Assembly: GCF_001890925.1 (NCBI RefSeq)
Contig: NZ_MLCB01000146.1
Coordinates: 1 to 33,183 of the forward strand
Direction of reading: 5' to 3'
From: Planktotalea frisia
GTDB lineage: Bacteria > Pseudomonadota > Alphaproteobacteria > Rhodobacterales > Rhodobacteraceae
DNA: 33,183 nt
The notes beneath the pieces were generated by a model. It did no database searches and was not told the DNA's origin. It worked only from the letters and a program-made list of their open reading frames with translations. Numbering within the stretch: position 1 is the stretch's first letter; every line of letters starts with the position of its first letter. The translations under genes and the position numbers were made by a program. Positions 25,619-33,126 of the stretch are shown here, piece after piece.

Positions 25619-26320
25619 TCAAGTCCAACGCGCTTCTAGTTTCTCAAGCGCTGCGATGCGATCATCAGTTTTAGGGTGGCTCAGCAACCACGCGGGTGCG
25701 CGACCTGCTTGGCTTTGTGTCAACGCATCCAGTTTGCGAAACAGCGAGATTTGCGGTGCCACGCCCACGCCCGCTTTTGTCAAAAGCGCGGCCGCATAAG
25801 CATCTGCTTCATATTCATCACTGCGCGACAAACGGGCCGCCAGCAAAGACGTCAGCGTATTTGCAATCCACGGACCAACGCCGGGAACAAAGCGCCCTAT
25901 CACCATGGCAAGCGCAGTGCGCAAAGCGTTTTGCCCAGAAAAATCGATCATCCGGCGACGTGAATGTCCAAGAGCCACATGTCCTAGTTCGTGCGCGATG
26001 ACAGATGCCAGTTCTTCACCGGAAACTTCGCCGTCTAGGAATTTCTTATAAAACCCGCGCGTGATGAAAATCCGTCCATCGGGGGCTGCGAGACCATTGA
26101 CCGGTTCAATTTCGTAGATGTTCACTCGAACGCGTGGCAGATCAAGCGCCTTGGCAAGCGCATTCATGATCGGTTGCAGCTTTGGGTCAGCCAACTCACT
26201 TGAGAGCTGGTCGAGCTCGCGGCTCGTGCGCCAAACAGAGAAGCGATACATCGCAAGGCCGTAGATGACGGCCAAAAGAATGGGGGCAAATTTCAACATA
26301 GGTTTGATATGGGTTTGCAC
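25619..26320 (-). CDS. M48-family zinc metallopeptidase
   Basis: 233 residues from the GTG at 26320 (GAGGG 4 nt upstream); an ATG at 26299 is the alternative and gives 226. One N-terminal transmembrane anchor (LKFAPILLAVIYGLAMYRFS) is followed by the catalytic HELGHVALGH zinc motif and the third ligand Glu in DEYEADAYA. DGRIFITRGFYKKF is typical of M48 (HtpX/Oma1-like) peptidases. It probably degrades misfolded envelope proteins with its catalytic domain facing the periplasm or cytoplasm; orientation is not resolved. Confidence 0.88.
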   Translation of the reverse strand: MQTHIKPMLKFAPILLAVIYGLAMYRFSVWRTSRELDQLSSELADPKLQPIMNALAKALDLPRVRVNIYEIEPVNGLAAPDGRIFITRGFYKKFLDGEVSGEELASVIAHELGHVALGHSRRRMIDFSGQNALRTALAMVIGRFVPGVGPWIANTLTSLLAARLSRSDEYEADAYAAALLTKAGVGVAPQISLFRKLDALTQSQAGRAPAWLLSHPKTDDRIAALEKLEARWT

Positions 26321-26338
26321 AGGCCCTCAGGCAAGAAT

Positions 26339-26587
26339 TTAACCAAGGAAAATACCAACAATCACCATCATCAAGCCGATGACTGACAAAAACAGAGATC
26401 CGAGGTTCAGCGGCAAGACCTTTTGCACAGCCAAACGCAGCTCGTCATCGCTCAGGCCTGCTTTGCGTGCGCGTTGGACGCGAATGATACTCATGACCAA
26501 GCCAAGCAATCCCAAAAGTGACACAGCCGCACCAGACCAAATCAAGCCATCCATCGCTTTTTCCTTTACGCTTTTGTTTTCGCCCAT
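26339..26587 (-). CDS. Small two-helix membrane protein, unknown
   Basis: 82 residues: a charged start (MGENKSVKEKAM), a first membrane segment (LIWSGAAVSLLGLLGLVMSI), a cytoplasmic-type basic loop (RVQRARKAGLSDDELRLAVQ) and a second membrane segment (LFLSVIGLMMVIVGIFLG). No family is recognised. The gene is 18 bp upstream of the M48 peptidase on the same strand, so they are probably co-transcribed and the small protein might be its partner. Confidence 0.7.
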   Translation of the reverse strand: MGENKSVKEKAMDGLIWSGAAVSLLGLLGLVMSIIRVQRARKAGLSDDELRLAVQKVLPLNLGSLFLSVIGLMMVIVGIFLG

Positions 26588-26697
26588 CGCCTAACCTGCG
26601 CGCGCAATGCTCGCAAGCCCTTGCGGCCTCGGGGGCAGGGCGCTAGGGACAGTTCAAATCTTTCAAAATATAAATCAGCCTATAAGCGGAGTGTCCC

Positions 26698-26961
26698 ATG
26701 TCAGATGTAACCAGCGATTCCAGCTACCGTGTGACCGCAGACGAATTGCGCCAATTTATCGAACGTCTTGAACGCCTTGATCAGGAAAAGAAAGACATCG
26801 CGGAGCAGCAAAAAGAAGTGATGGCAGAGGCGAAAGGTCGTGGATACGACACAAAAGTCATTCGCAAGGTCATAGCGTTGCGCAAGCGTGAGCCAGATGA
26901 CATTGCCGAAGAAGAAGCCGTGCTTGAAATGTATAAAGAAGCGCTGGGGATGCAGGGCTAA
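26698..26961 (+). CDS. gapR: GapR/DUF2312 family nucleoid-associated protein
   Basis: 87 residues, clearly a DUF2312 protein: ADELRQFIERLERLDQEKKD (coiled-coil helix), AEAKGRGYDTKVIRKVIALR, and LEMYKEALG at the end, matching Caulobacter GapR in order and length. GapR forms clamps on overtwisted, AT-rich DNA and helps topoisomerases ahead of replication and transcription. It has its own promoter region of about 110 bp. The symbol is assigned by family resemblance. Confidence 0.9.
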   Translation: MSDVTSDSSYRVTADELRQFIERLERLDQEKKDIAEQQKEVMAEAKGRGYDTKVIRKVIALRKREPDDIAEEEAVLEMYKEALGMQG

Positions 26962-26978
26962 GCCCGTATCCTAACGTT

Positions 26979-27860
26979 TCAGGGGCTGAGATATGTCACG
27001 CCCGGAATGCGGCTAATCTCGAAGATATCTTCTTCGTATTGCTCGGTGAGTTGATCTACCAGTGGCTCTGTCCAACCGGGTAGGTCCACTTCTTCCTCGA
27101 CCATGTCATCAATCGCAAACTTATCGAGAAATGCGGTGATCACGCGACGCGTTTGGACCTCTGTCATGTCGGGATGGCTCTCGCGATAGCTCTGAAAGCG
27201 GCTCATCCCTTCGGCGCTCATGATCTCTGCAAGCAGATCGTGCCCACCCAGAATATGTTCGTTCGCGGCGAGCCCTGCGATCTCGCGCATCAACTCGCTC
27301 CAAATCAATGGCGTATCTTCATTGCTCCAAACCGTGATTGGCACATTTGGGGCCTCTTGGCGGATCGATGTGATCAGATCGGACCAATAGATGTCACGCG
27401 GGTCTGCACCATCGAGAAACTCGACAAATTGCGTATGGGGTGTTGATGCATACATTGCAGGCAAATGGGTCGCCGGGTTGCGAATACTTAGAAACAGCTC
27501 AACCTCATCCTCGGCAAACAGATGAGTCATGTACCCCAGACGCGATCCGGCTTGCGGATAAATGCGACCTTTGTGAAAGCCAAGTTTTGGCACGCAAAAG
27601 AAGTTTTCACTGTGCATAATGACGCGGTCCACATCAGTTGCGTCCATGTCCAAAATAGCATCTAGGAAAGCCATGCGCGAATCCGGTCCTGCCGCGCGCT
27701 TTGAAAGCGCTTTAACCGTGGCACTGAGCAATTGACGGTAGTGGCGCGGTTTAGGCAACGCGATGCCACGTTTTTGAAACGCTTCTCTATTTTTGAAAAG
27801 CGATTTAAGAAGTTTGCCGTCGTCCGTACAATGCGCGCCCGCGTGGAGTATGACCTGCAT
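26979..27860 (-). CDS. Degenerate sulfotransferase-like protein
   Basis: 293 residues. The start MQVILHAGAHCTDDGKLLKS has the position and pattern of the sulfotransferase PAPS loop (usually H-x-G-x-x-K-T-G-T-T-x-L) but lacks the KTGT core. FLSIRNPATHLPAMYAST resembles the 3'-phosphate-binding R-x-P region, and WSDLITSIRQEAPNVPITVW is also sulfotransferase-like. The acidic C-terminus (DDMVEEEVDLPGW) is not recognised. It may be a paralogue that lost PAPS binding, or a related family I do not recognise. It converges with gapR (17 bp). Confidence 0.6.
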   Translation of the reverse strand: MQVILHAGAHCTDDGKLLKSLFKNREAFQKRGIALPKPRHYRQLLSATVKALSKRAAGPDSRMAFLDAILDMDATDVDRVIMHSENFFCVPKLGFHKGRIYPQAGSRLGYMTHLFAEDEVELFLSIRNPATHLPAMYASTPHTQFVEFLDGADPRDIYWSDLITSIRQEAPNVPITVWSNEDTPLIWSELMREIAGLAANEHILGGHDLLAEIMSAEGMSRFQSYRESHPDMTEVQTRRVITAFLDKFAIDDMVEEEVDLPGWTEPLVDQLTEQYEEDIFEISRIPGVTYLSP

Positions 27861-27948
27861 CAGTGCCTGCTATTCGCTGAACTGCTTTGATGTCGCACGA
27901 TAAGCGCTTTTCTGGACAGTTAAACCGATTTCCGGCACAAGTCGCGCC

Positions 27949-29601
27949 ATGAGCACAATTGATATCCCAGCCGCCCCCAAACGCGCGTCGTTCCCAAGCT
28001 TTTGGTCGATTGGCGCGTTGTTGATTGCGTTGATCGTTGTCTTGCCCATTTTGTCGGTCATTTGGATTGCTTTTTTCCCAAGTGAAAACATTTGGCCGCA
28101 TCTGATTTCAACGACATTGCCGCGCTATCTCAAGAACACGTTGGTTTTGATGGTGAGCGTTGGAGGTATTGCTGCGATTGTCGGAACGGGCACAGCATGG
28201 ATGATCGTGCGCTATCAGTTTTTTGGCGCGCGCTGGCTTGAGTGGCTGTTGCTGTTGCCGCTGGCTATCCCGGCCTATGTGGGTGCCTATGCTTTGGTCG
28301 ATTTCCTTGAATATGCAGGACCCGTGCAAACTGGACTGCGCGAGATGTTTGGCTGGCGCAACTCGCGAGACTATTGGTTCCCAGAGATCCGCTCGGTCGG
28401 TGCTGCGATCTTGGTGTTGAGCGCGTCCTTGTTTCCCTATGTTTACTTGATCGCGCGCGCAGCATTTCGGGAGCAATCCAGCAGCGGTGAGGAAGTCGCG
28501 CGTTCGCTCGGGGCAGGGGCCTTTGCCCGCTTTTTCCGCATCGGTCTGCCAATGGCGCGCCCCGCGATTGCTGCGGGAACTGCGATCGTGATGATGGAAA
28601 CGGTCAATGATTTCGGCACAGTGGATTATTTCTCTGTCCAAACCTTAACCACCGGCATTTTTAGCGTTTGGCTTGAAAGCAACAACGCAGGCGGTGCCGC
28701 GCAAATCGCGAGCACAGTTCTTTTGCTCGTTGTGCTCTTGGTGACGCTTGAAAAGCTGTCCCGCCGTCGCAGCCGTTTCTTTTCTTTGGGGCGTAGCCAC
28801 CGCGGTATGCACAAGACTGTCCTTGTGGGGTGGCGCTCTGTTGTGGCCTTTTTGGCATGTACTGTGCCTTTCGCGATTGGCTTTGTGTTGCCTGCCAGTG
28901 TGATCTTGAACCATGCGCTCGATAATGCGGATCGATGGCATGACCCTGCGTTGCTGAGTGCTTTGCTCAACACATTGACGGTCGCAGGGATTGCGGCGCT
29001 TGTGACCGTGAGTCTTGGTTTGTTTATGGTCTACGGCGTGCGCCTGTCTGATCGTGCGCTGCCGCGTTTGTTGATGCCTGTGACGAGCATCGGCTATGCC
29101 GCGCCTGGCGCTGTTTTGGCTGTTGGTATTCTTATCCCGCTTGCGATGCTTGATCATGCACTCGCGGATGGATTAGAGGCGCTGACTGGCCGAGACTTTG
29201 GCCTGATGCTGACAGGATCGTCCTTCGCATTGATCCTAGCCTATTGTGTGCGTTTCTTTGCGATCGCTCAAGGGGCGGCGGATGCTGCGATGGGGCGTGT
29301 CTCGCCCAGCTTACCCATGGCCGCCCGCTCGCTGGGGCGTACCAAAGGGCAAGTGCTCGGAGCCGTCTATTTGCCGCTCATCCGCGCGTCTGTATTGTCG
29401 TCTTTGTTGCTGGTGTTCGTGGATTGCGTGAAAGAGTTGCCTGCGACCTTGCTGTTGCGTCCGTTCAACTATGACACATTGGCCACACGCGTGCATGATC
29501 AAGCGAGCCTTGAGAACCTTGGCGATGCAGCACCTGCTGCAATTTTAGTTATTTTTGTCGGACTTTGCGCAGTTGCGTTGCTTGCGCGATCCAGTCGTTA
29601 A
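27949..29601 (+). CDS. Iron-type ABC transporter permease (FbpB-like, fused two-domain)
   Basis: 550 residues with about 12 membrane segments forming two permease domains of the binding-protein-dependent type. Each has an EAA loop that contacts the ATPase: EEVARSLGAGAFARFFRIGL (about 184-203) and AARSLGRTKGQVLGAVYLPL (about 456-475). This fused arrangement is typical of Fe(III) (FbpB/AfuB) importers. VETVNDFG-type and VDCVKELPATLLLRPFNYDT sequences are also characteristic. The ATPase and binding protein are not next to it in this window, so it is an orphan permease locally; iron as substrate is inferred from the family. Confidence 0.85.
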   Translation: MSTIDIPAAPKRASFPSFWSIGALLIALIVVLPILSVIWIAFFPSENIWPHLISTTLPRYLKNTLVLMVSVGGIAAIVGTGTAWMIVRYQFFGARWLEWLLLLPLAIPAYVGAYALVDFLEYAGPVQTGLREMFGWRNSRDYWFPEIRSVGAAILVLSASLFPYVYLIARAAFREQSSSGEEVARSLGAGAFARFFRIGLPMARPAIAAGTAIVMMETVNDFGTVDYFSVQTLTTGIFSVWLESNNAGGAAQIASTVLLLVVLLVTLEKLSRRRSRFFSLGRSHRGMHKTVLVGWRSVVAFLACTVPFAIGFVLPASVILNHALDNADRWHDPALLSALLNTLTVAGIAALVTVSLGLFMVYGVRLSDRALPRLLMPVTSIGYAAPGAVLAVGILIPLAMLDHALADGLEALTGRDFGLMLTGSSFALILAYCVRFFAIAQGAADAAMGRVSPSLPMAARSLGRTKGQVLGAVYLPLIRASVLSSLLLVFVDCVKELPATLLLRPFNYDTLATRVHDQASLENLGDAAPAAILVIFVGLCAVALLARSSR

Positions 29602-29670
29602 AAGTTTTTTGCATTTTTGTGAAAAACCCTCTTGCGAGCGCGAGTGTCTCTTTGTATTCGCATCCGCAGT

Positions 29671-29746
29671 GCCCCTATAGCTCAGCTGGTAGAGCAATTG
29701 ATTTGTAATCAATAGGTCCGCGGTTCGAGTCCGTGTGGGGGCACCA
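29671..29746 (+). tRNA. tRNA-Thr (anticodon TGT)
   Basis: A 76-nt cloverleaf: acceptor GCCCCTA pairs with TGGGGGC, D-arm GCTCAGCTGGTAGAGC, anticodon stem ATTGA/TCAAT with loop TTTGTAA giving TGT, T-arm GGTTCGAGTCC, and encoded CCA. Its 3' end (29731-29746) is the attachment core of the island that follows. Confidence 0.97.
29731..29746. other. Attachment core (attL) in tRNA-Thr 3' end
   Basis: The 16-bp CCGTGTGGGGGCACCA at the tRNA 3' end recurs in inverted orientation at 32993-33008 next to a second copy of the integrase start. Integrases of this kind commonly use tRNA 3' ends as attB. The core length is the visible shared stretch, and the crossover point is inferred. Confidence 0.65.
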
Positions 29747-29757
29747 CTACCAACCGT

Positions 29758-29993
29758 AAAGCATTGTAATACCTCACTAATTAGACTTAGTAAGTGAGCC
29801 GTAGACCATGCTGGCAACCAAATCTAATAGCTATACCTTCCAAAAGGACGGTATTTGGTATTTCTCCCGTAGAGTTCCTGCTGATTTACGGCGGCATTAT
29901 CGTACGGGCAGGATTGCTTATTCTTTGAGGACTAAATCCATTAGGGATGCTCGTGTTAGGGCGATGAGTGATGCTGCTAAGTTAGACAGGCAT
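29758..29993 (+). repeat. Left copy of 236-bp inverted repeat (integrase 5' region)
   Basis: This stretch, from 50 bp before the integrase ATG to codon 62, is repeated in inverted orientation at 32746-32981. Reading both strands I find 235 of 236 positions identical; the one difference (C at 29837 versus the complement of C at 32902) is synonymous in the integrase frame. Confidence 0.9.
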
Positions 29994-30986
29994 TGGCACA
30001 TCCTGCGTATCTCTTCGGATGATTTACCCGGAAAGCACTTACTCGCTGATGCTGTTCAGGAGCCAGCAGCTGAGGCTTCTAGCGATGATCATTCGTTTAA
30101 GGCTGCTGTGGCGGTTTATCTGCGCCTGAAGGGCAATGACCGCCCGCCAACCTTTGAGGCTGCTGTGAGGCGATCTTGTGGCTATCTGATTGATTGCTGT
30201 GGGATGAAAGACCTCCACGATTATGTTCGGTCTGATGCTACCAAGTTCCGTGATTATCTATTCGCCAAAGGCCTGAACGGGGCTTCTGTGGCAAGGATCT
30301 TTGGGACAGTTAGAGCCGTTATAAACTTAGCCCTGAGTGAGTTTGGGCTAGCAATCGTCAACCCTTTCTCAAACGTCTATTTCGATCATAGTATTAGGGT
30401 TAAGAAGCGGCTGCCCGTTAAGCCTGAAGACATCAAGAAGGTTCAGGCAGAGTGCTATAGGGCTGATGATGAGAAGCGATGGCTGATAGCCCTCATAGCT
30501 GACACAGGGATGCGTTTAGCAGAGGGTGCGGGGCTGCTACGGTCTGACTTCATCGAGAAAGATGGTCTCCTCTGCGTGAACATCAGGCCTCATCCTTGGC
30601 GATCCCTGAAGACTTCAAGCAGTGAAAGGGTGATACCTCTAGTAGGTTCAGCTAAGTGGGCAGCAGAACGTATACTAGCACAGCCTGCTAACAGTAAGTT
30701 TGCATTCCCTAACTACAATGATGGTGAAAGAACCAATGCCAACTCAGCTAGTGCTGCCTTGAATAAGTGGCTGAAGATAAAGATTGGGCCAGCGTACACC
30801 ATTCATGGCTTCAGGCATTCAATGCGAGACAGGCTCAGGGCAGTTGAATGTCCCAGTGATGTGATTGATCAGATTGGTGGCTGGCTAACGCAGGGCGTGG
30901 GTGCTTCTTATGGATTGGGGCATAATCATGGAACGCTAACGAGATGGCTAGTTTCGATCGTTGAGGCTCCAAATCGGGCAACATAA
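29808..30986 (+). CDS. Tyrosine site-specific integrase (DUF6538-type N-terminus)
   Basis: 392 residues. The N-terminus KDGIWYFSRRVPADLRRHYR is the arm-binding, DUF6538-like segment. A core-binding domain covers about 85-200. The catalytic domain has Arg in DTGMRLAEG, a probable Lys in the SLKTSSSERVIPL strand, HGFRHSM as H-x-x-R, Trp in place of the second His (GGWLTQ), and the nucleophile Tyr in GASYGLGH. It begins 61 bp after the tRNA-Thr end, reading away from the tRNA, the usual island layout. A GTAGACC arm-type repeat overlaps its start codon, so integrase binding may repress its own expression. Confidence 0.9.
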   Translation: MLATKSNSYTFQKDGIWYFSRRVPADLRRHYRTGRIAYSLRTKSIRDARVRAMSDAAKLDRHWHILRISSDDLPGKHLLADAVQEPAAEASSDDHSFKAAVAVYLRLKGNDRPPTFEAAVRRSCGYLIDCCGMKDLHDYVRSDATKFRDYLFAKGLNGASVARIFGTVRAVINLALSEFGLAIVNPFSNVYFDHSIRVKKRLPVKPEDIKKVQAECYRADDEKRWLIALIADTGMRLAEGAGLLRSDFIEKDGLLCVNIRPHPWRSLKTSSSERVIPLVGSAKWAAERILAQPANSKFAFPNYNDGERTNANSASAALNKWLKIKIGPAYTIHGFRHSMRDRLRAVECPSDVIDQIGGWLTQGVGASYGLGHNHGTLTRWLVSIVEAPNRAT

Positions 30987-31073
30987 AGTGAGGCCAATAT
31001 ACATAGGCCCCACCTTTGATTTTAAGATACAAAGATTCTAAAATCTTGTTCTGTCGGTTGCTAATATAACTCG

Positions 31074-31403
31074 TCAAGCAAGCGGTGTTGCGCCCGTTTC
31101 CATTCGAATTATTTTCCCGTCTTTAATCATGCAAACCAGCATCACGGCTTCTTTTGTATCGTCGGGGTAAGACATGAAATCATGTGAAACTAAAATTTCA
31201 TCGTTCTCATAAACACAACGAGATGCATCGTTTACGAATTTTGGGTTAGTCATCATACCGGCGGCCATCGACACCCATTCAGTTTTAGTGAACTGATTAC
31301 CGGATTTGTGAAAAATGATCTCGGCATCTTCGTGAAGAAGCTTTGCATAATCGTCCACATTTCGATCATTCATAACTTTCGTCAGTTTCTGGTATAATGA
31401 CAT
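31074..31403 (-). CDS. SnoaL/NTF2-like small protein
   Basis: 109 residues from the ATG at 31403. It has the compact NTF2-like layout: MSLYQKLTKVMNDRNVDDYA, LLHEDAEIIFHKSGNQFTKT, and the C-terminal VMLVCMIKDGKIIRMETGAT, which is the usual last strand pair of SnoaL-like proteins. Family members are cyclases, isomerases, or small-molecule-binding proteins; nothing here shows a substrate. It is the last gene of a three-gene minus-strand unit, immediately (2 bp) after the cupin gene. Confidence 0.75.
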   Translation of the reverse strand: MSLYQKLTKVMNDRNVDDYAKLLHEDAEIIFHKSGNQFTKTEWVSMAAGMMTNPKFVNDASRCVYENDEILVSHDFMSYPDDTKEAVMLVCMIKDGKIIRMETGATPLA

Positions 31404-31405
31404 CT

Positions 31406-31753
31406 CTATTCCCCCCACATTCCAGCGAATTCGTAGACAACTGCACGCTTTCCACCTACACACCAAGCATCATGATTTGGCGAAATCGCATATGCATCAC
31501 CAGCAGAATATGTGGCTTCTGAACCGTCATCACAAACGCAATGAATAGTTCCTTCGACTATGATTCCGGTATGCGTAGCTTGACAGCTTGGCGTGCCGAC
31601 AATTGGCTTGATGTCAGTGGACCATTTCCAATCTGGTGCCAGCGTCAGCTTCATCACCCGCTGACCTAGAACGTTTACCGCTTCCATACGTGCGTTTGGC
31701 ATATCCTTGGCTTCATCTGCGTGCGATGCAAAACTTTTAACTTCAATTGGCAT
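31406..31753 (-). CDS. Small cupin domain protein
   Basis: 115 residues from the ATG at 31753 (AAGGAAA upstream; an in-frame ATG at 31777 is possible). Single cupin domain: the first motif region CQATHTGIIVEGTIHCVCDD and the second YSAGDAYAISPNHDAWCVGG. Only one or two of the usual metal-binding His are in place, so metal binding is uncertain. It lies in the middle of the DUF4242-cupin-SnoaL unit; the function is likely small-molecule related but unknown. Confidence 0.75.
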   Translation of the reverse strand: MPIEVKSFASHADEAKDMPNARMEAVNVLGQRVMKLTLAPDWKWSTDIKPIVGTPSCQATHTGIIVEGTIHCVCDDGSEATYSAGDAYAISPNHDAWCVGGKRAVVYEFAGMWGE

Positions 31754-31840
31754 TATAAGTTTCCTTTTCGGGGGCATTTTGATCCTGTTGGAGCAGTCTC
31801 GATCCCAGCGTTAGTGTTATTCATTAGGTGAGTTTTAGAT

Positions 31841-32128
31841 TTAGCTGACAACAGAAGTGTTGTGCTTTATCACAGTAGCAATTTCAGATATCTCACTGGC
31901 AGGAGCACCCGATCTTTCGGAGTGCTCTTTAATGAGATCTTCACTATCCGAATTGTAAATGCAAAAAATAGCATCGCCAACGACATAGCTTTGCTCCTGC
32001 ATGATGTTCTTCCCCTCTGAGCGCATCGCCTCCAGAACTTCTTCCGAACCTTTACCTGCATTGTTCAATTCATGTTTCGGAATGCTCCCTGCGCCTTCCA
32101 TTTCACGTCTAATTAGAAACTTTTTCAT
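31841..32128 (-). CDS. DUF4242 family small protein
   Basis: 95 residues beginning MKKFLIRREMEGAGSIPKHE, with MQEQSYVVGDAIFCIYNSDS and EHSERSGAPASEISEIATVI. This is the DUF4242 ferredoxin-like fold, whose characterised relatives include a nickel-binding protein. The ATG has GGGGA about 6 nt upstream. It is the first gene of the minus-strand cargo unit and is divergent from the HxlR regulator across 167 bp, so HxlR probably controls it. Confidence 0.75.
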   Translation of the reverse strand: MKKFLIRREMEGAGSIPKHELNNAGKGSEEVLEAMRSEGKNIMQEQSYVVGDAIFCIYNSDSEDLIKEHSERSGAPASEISEIATVIKHNTSVVS

Positions 32129-32227
32129 GACTGTCCCCTTTATCGAGATTGTTAAGCCAGAGATTTAACCAGCTTGGAAAGTGAAACACACATCAAAGAT
32201 ATAACTATCATTAACCTTAAACCGCTC

Positions 32228-32256
32228 TTGAATTTCGTATGGTTTGGTGGTATTTT
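32228..32256 (+). promoter_or_regulatory. Probable sigma-70-type promoter of hxlR-like gene
   Basis: TTGAAT (32228-32233) and TATTTT (32251-32256) are separated by 17 bp, 39 bp before the HxlR start. The region 32129-32295 is the divergent control region for both transcription units; I see no clear large palindrome in it. Confidence 0.4.
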
Positions 32257-32295
32257 ATCAACTTTGACACTTGGTGATCATTTGGAGGGCAGAAA

Positions 32296-32757
32296 ATGAA
32301 CCAAACTATTAGATTGAATATTACTTCAAAAGCACAAAACTATTGTCCAATTTCAACATGCGCCGAGGTGATAGCTGACCATTGGTCAGTAATCGTTCTG
32401 CGAGACATTGCCATATGCAATCAACGAACCTTTCGGTCAATTTTAGCAAATAATAATGAAAGAATTTCTACTGGCGTACTAGCTGGCCGTTTGAAGCGGT
32501 TGACTGACATTGGATTGTTATCATTCAAGGATGATCCTGCACATGCACAACGAAAGATTTATTGTTTAAGCTCAGCTGCAATAGATCTTGTACCAATTTT
32601 ATTAGATATGTCGGCTTGGGCGCTGACACATGCGTCGGGCTCTAAGGAGCCAATCGCACTGCCATCGGGTATGGAACGTCCCCAATCTCAATATTCAAAA
32701 GAATTAACGGATCGCTTACGAACGTTGCACTTAGATCCTAGCGATATGCCTGTCTAA
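32296..32757 (+). CDS. HxlR-family winged-helix regulator
   Basis: 153 residues with a GGAGGG ribosome site. HxlR signature: CPISTCAEVIADHWSVIVLR, then RTFRSILANNNERISTGVLA and RLKRLTDIGLLSFKDDPA. The conserved N-terminal Cys17 (with Cys22 nearby) is the position used for thiol or aldehyde sensing in characterised HxlR proteins. It is divergent from the DUF4242-cupin-SnoaL unit, its likely target. The last codons (Met-Pro-Val-stop) lie inside the 236-bp inverted repeat, so the native C-terminus may have been altered by the rearrangement. Confidence 0.85.
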   Translation: MNQTIRLNITSKAQNYCPISTCAEVIADHWSVIVLRDIAICNQRTFRSILANNNERISTGVLAGRLKRLTDIGLLSFKDDPAHAQRKIYCLSSAAIDLVPILLDMSAWALTHASGSKEPIALPSGMERPQSQYSKELTDRLRTLHLDPSDMPV

Positions 32758-32931
32758 CTTAGCAGCATCACTCATCGCCCTAACACGAGCATCCCTAATG
32801 GATTTAGTCCTCAAAGAATAAGCAATCCTGCCCGTACGATAATGCCGCCGTAAATCAGCAGGAACTCTACGGGAGAAATACCAAATACCGTCCTTTTGGA
32901 ACGTATAGCTATTAGATTTGGTTGCCAGCAT
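32731..32931 (-). pseudogene. Partial inverted copy of the island integrase (first 62 codons)
   Basis: The frame MLATKSNSYTFQKDGIWYFS and onward is identical to the N-terminal 62 residues of the integrase at 29808. Identity stops at 32746, after which the frame runs into the HxlR gene on the other strand and stops. Only the arm-binding part remains; there is no core-binding or catalytic domain. It overlaps the end of the HxlR gene on the opposite strand. Confidence 0.85.
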
Positions 32932-32981
32932 GGTCTACGGCTCACTTACTAAGTCTAATTAGTGAGGTATTACAATGCTTT
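32746..32981 (-). repeat. Right copy of 236-bp inverted repeat
   Basis: This is the inverted partner of 29758-29993. The repeats enclose about 2.75 kb containing the rest of the integrase, the cargo unit and HxlR. The repeat starts within the last codons of the HxlR gene and ends 11 bp before the inverted attachment core. Confidence 0.9.
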
Positions 32982-32992
32982 GGGTGATTTAA

Positions 32993-33008
32993 TGGTGCCC
33001 CCACACGG
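32993..33008. other. Inverted attachment core (attP-like)
   Basis: On the minus strand this reads CCGTGTGGGGGCACCA, identical to the tRNA-Thr 3' end, but the sequence before it is not tRNA. The core is therefore flanked on both sides by element-type sequence, the layout of an attP or of a junction between tandem elements. Confidence 0.6.
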
Positions 33009-33097
33009 GGATGGCTCCGCCAGTAGGCACCAAGGCCAAGCATTAACCTCATAAAACAAGGCTACTGTCTCATTCTGGTTCCTGCAACAGGCGTAAA

Positions 33098-33119
33098 TTG
33101 GTCTACGGTTTGGTCTACG
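33098..33119. repeat. Arm-type direct repeats TTGGTCTACG
   Basis: Two copies of TTGGTCTACG (33098-33107 and 33110-33119) have a 12-bp period. Related TGGTCTACGG copies lie at 32931-32940 and, on the minus strand, at 29799-29808, next to the two integrase starts. Their placement on both sides of the core fits integrase arm-binding sites. Confidence 0.6.
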
Positions 33120-33126
33120 ATCCAAG

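Larger units (their letters stand above)
29747..33126. mobile_element. tRNA-Thr island with integrase and HxlR-regulated cargo
   Basis: The segment runs from the tRNA-Thr 3' end to the right IS5 end. It contains the integrase, three small cargo genes, an HxlR regulator, and a partial inverted integrase start with an inverted attachment core. It is visibly richer in A/T than the neighbouring core genes. The right attachment site in direct orientation is not seen, so the island is rearranged or continues beyond the window. Confidence 0.65.

Noticed and set aside
29545-29817. 90-aa minus-strand frame containing GAPTRTRTADLLITNQLLYQ
   Set aside because: It is antisense to tRNA-Thr. This peptide is a well-known spurious annotation arising from tRNA antisense reading.
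29747-33126. Restriction-modification or other named defence system in the tRNA-Thr island
   Set aside because: None of the cargo proteins shows nuclease, methyltransferase or ATPase motifs.
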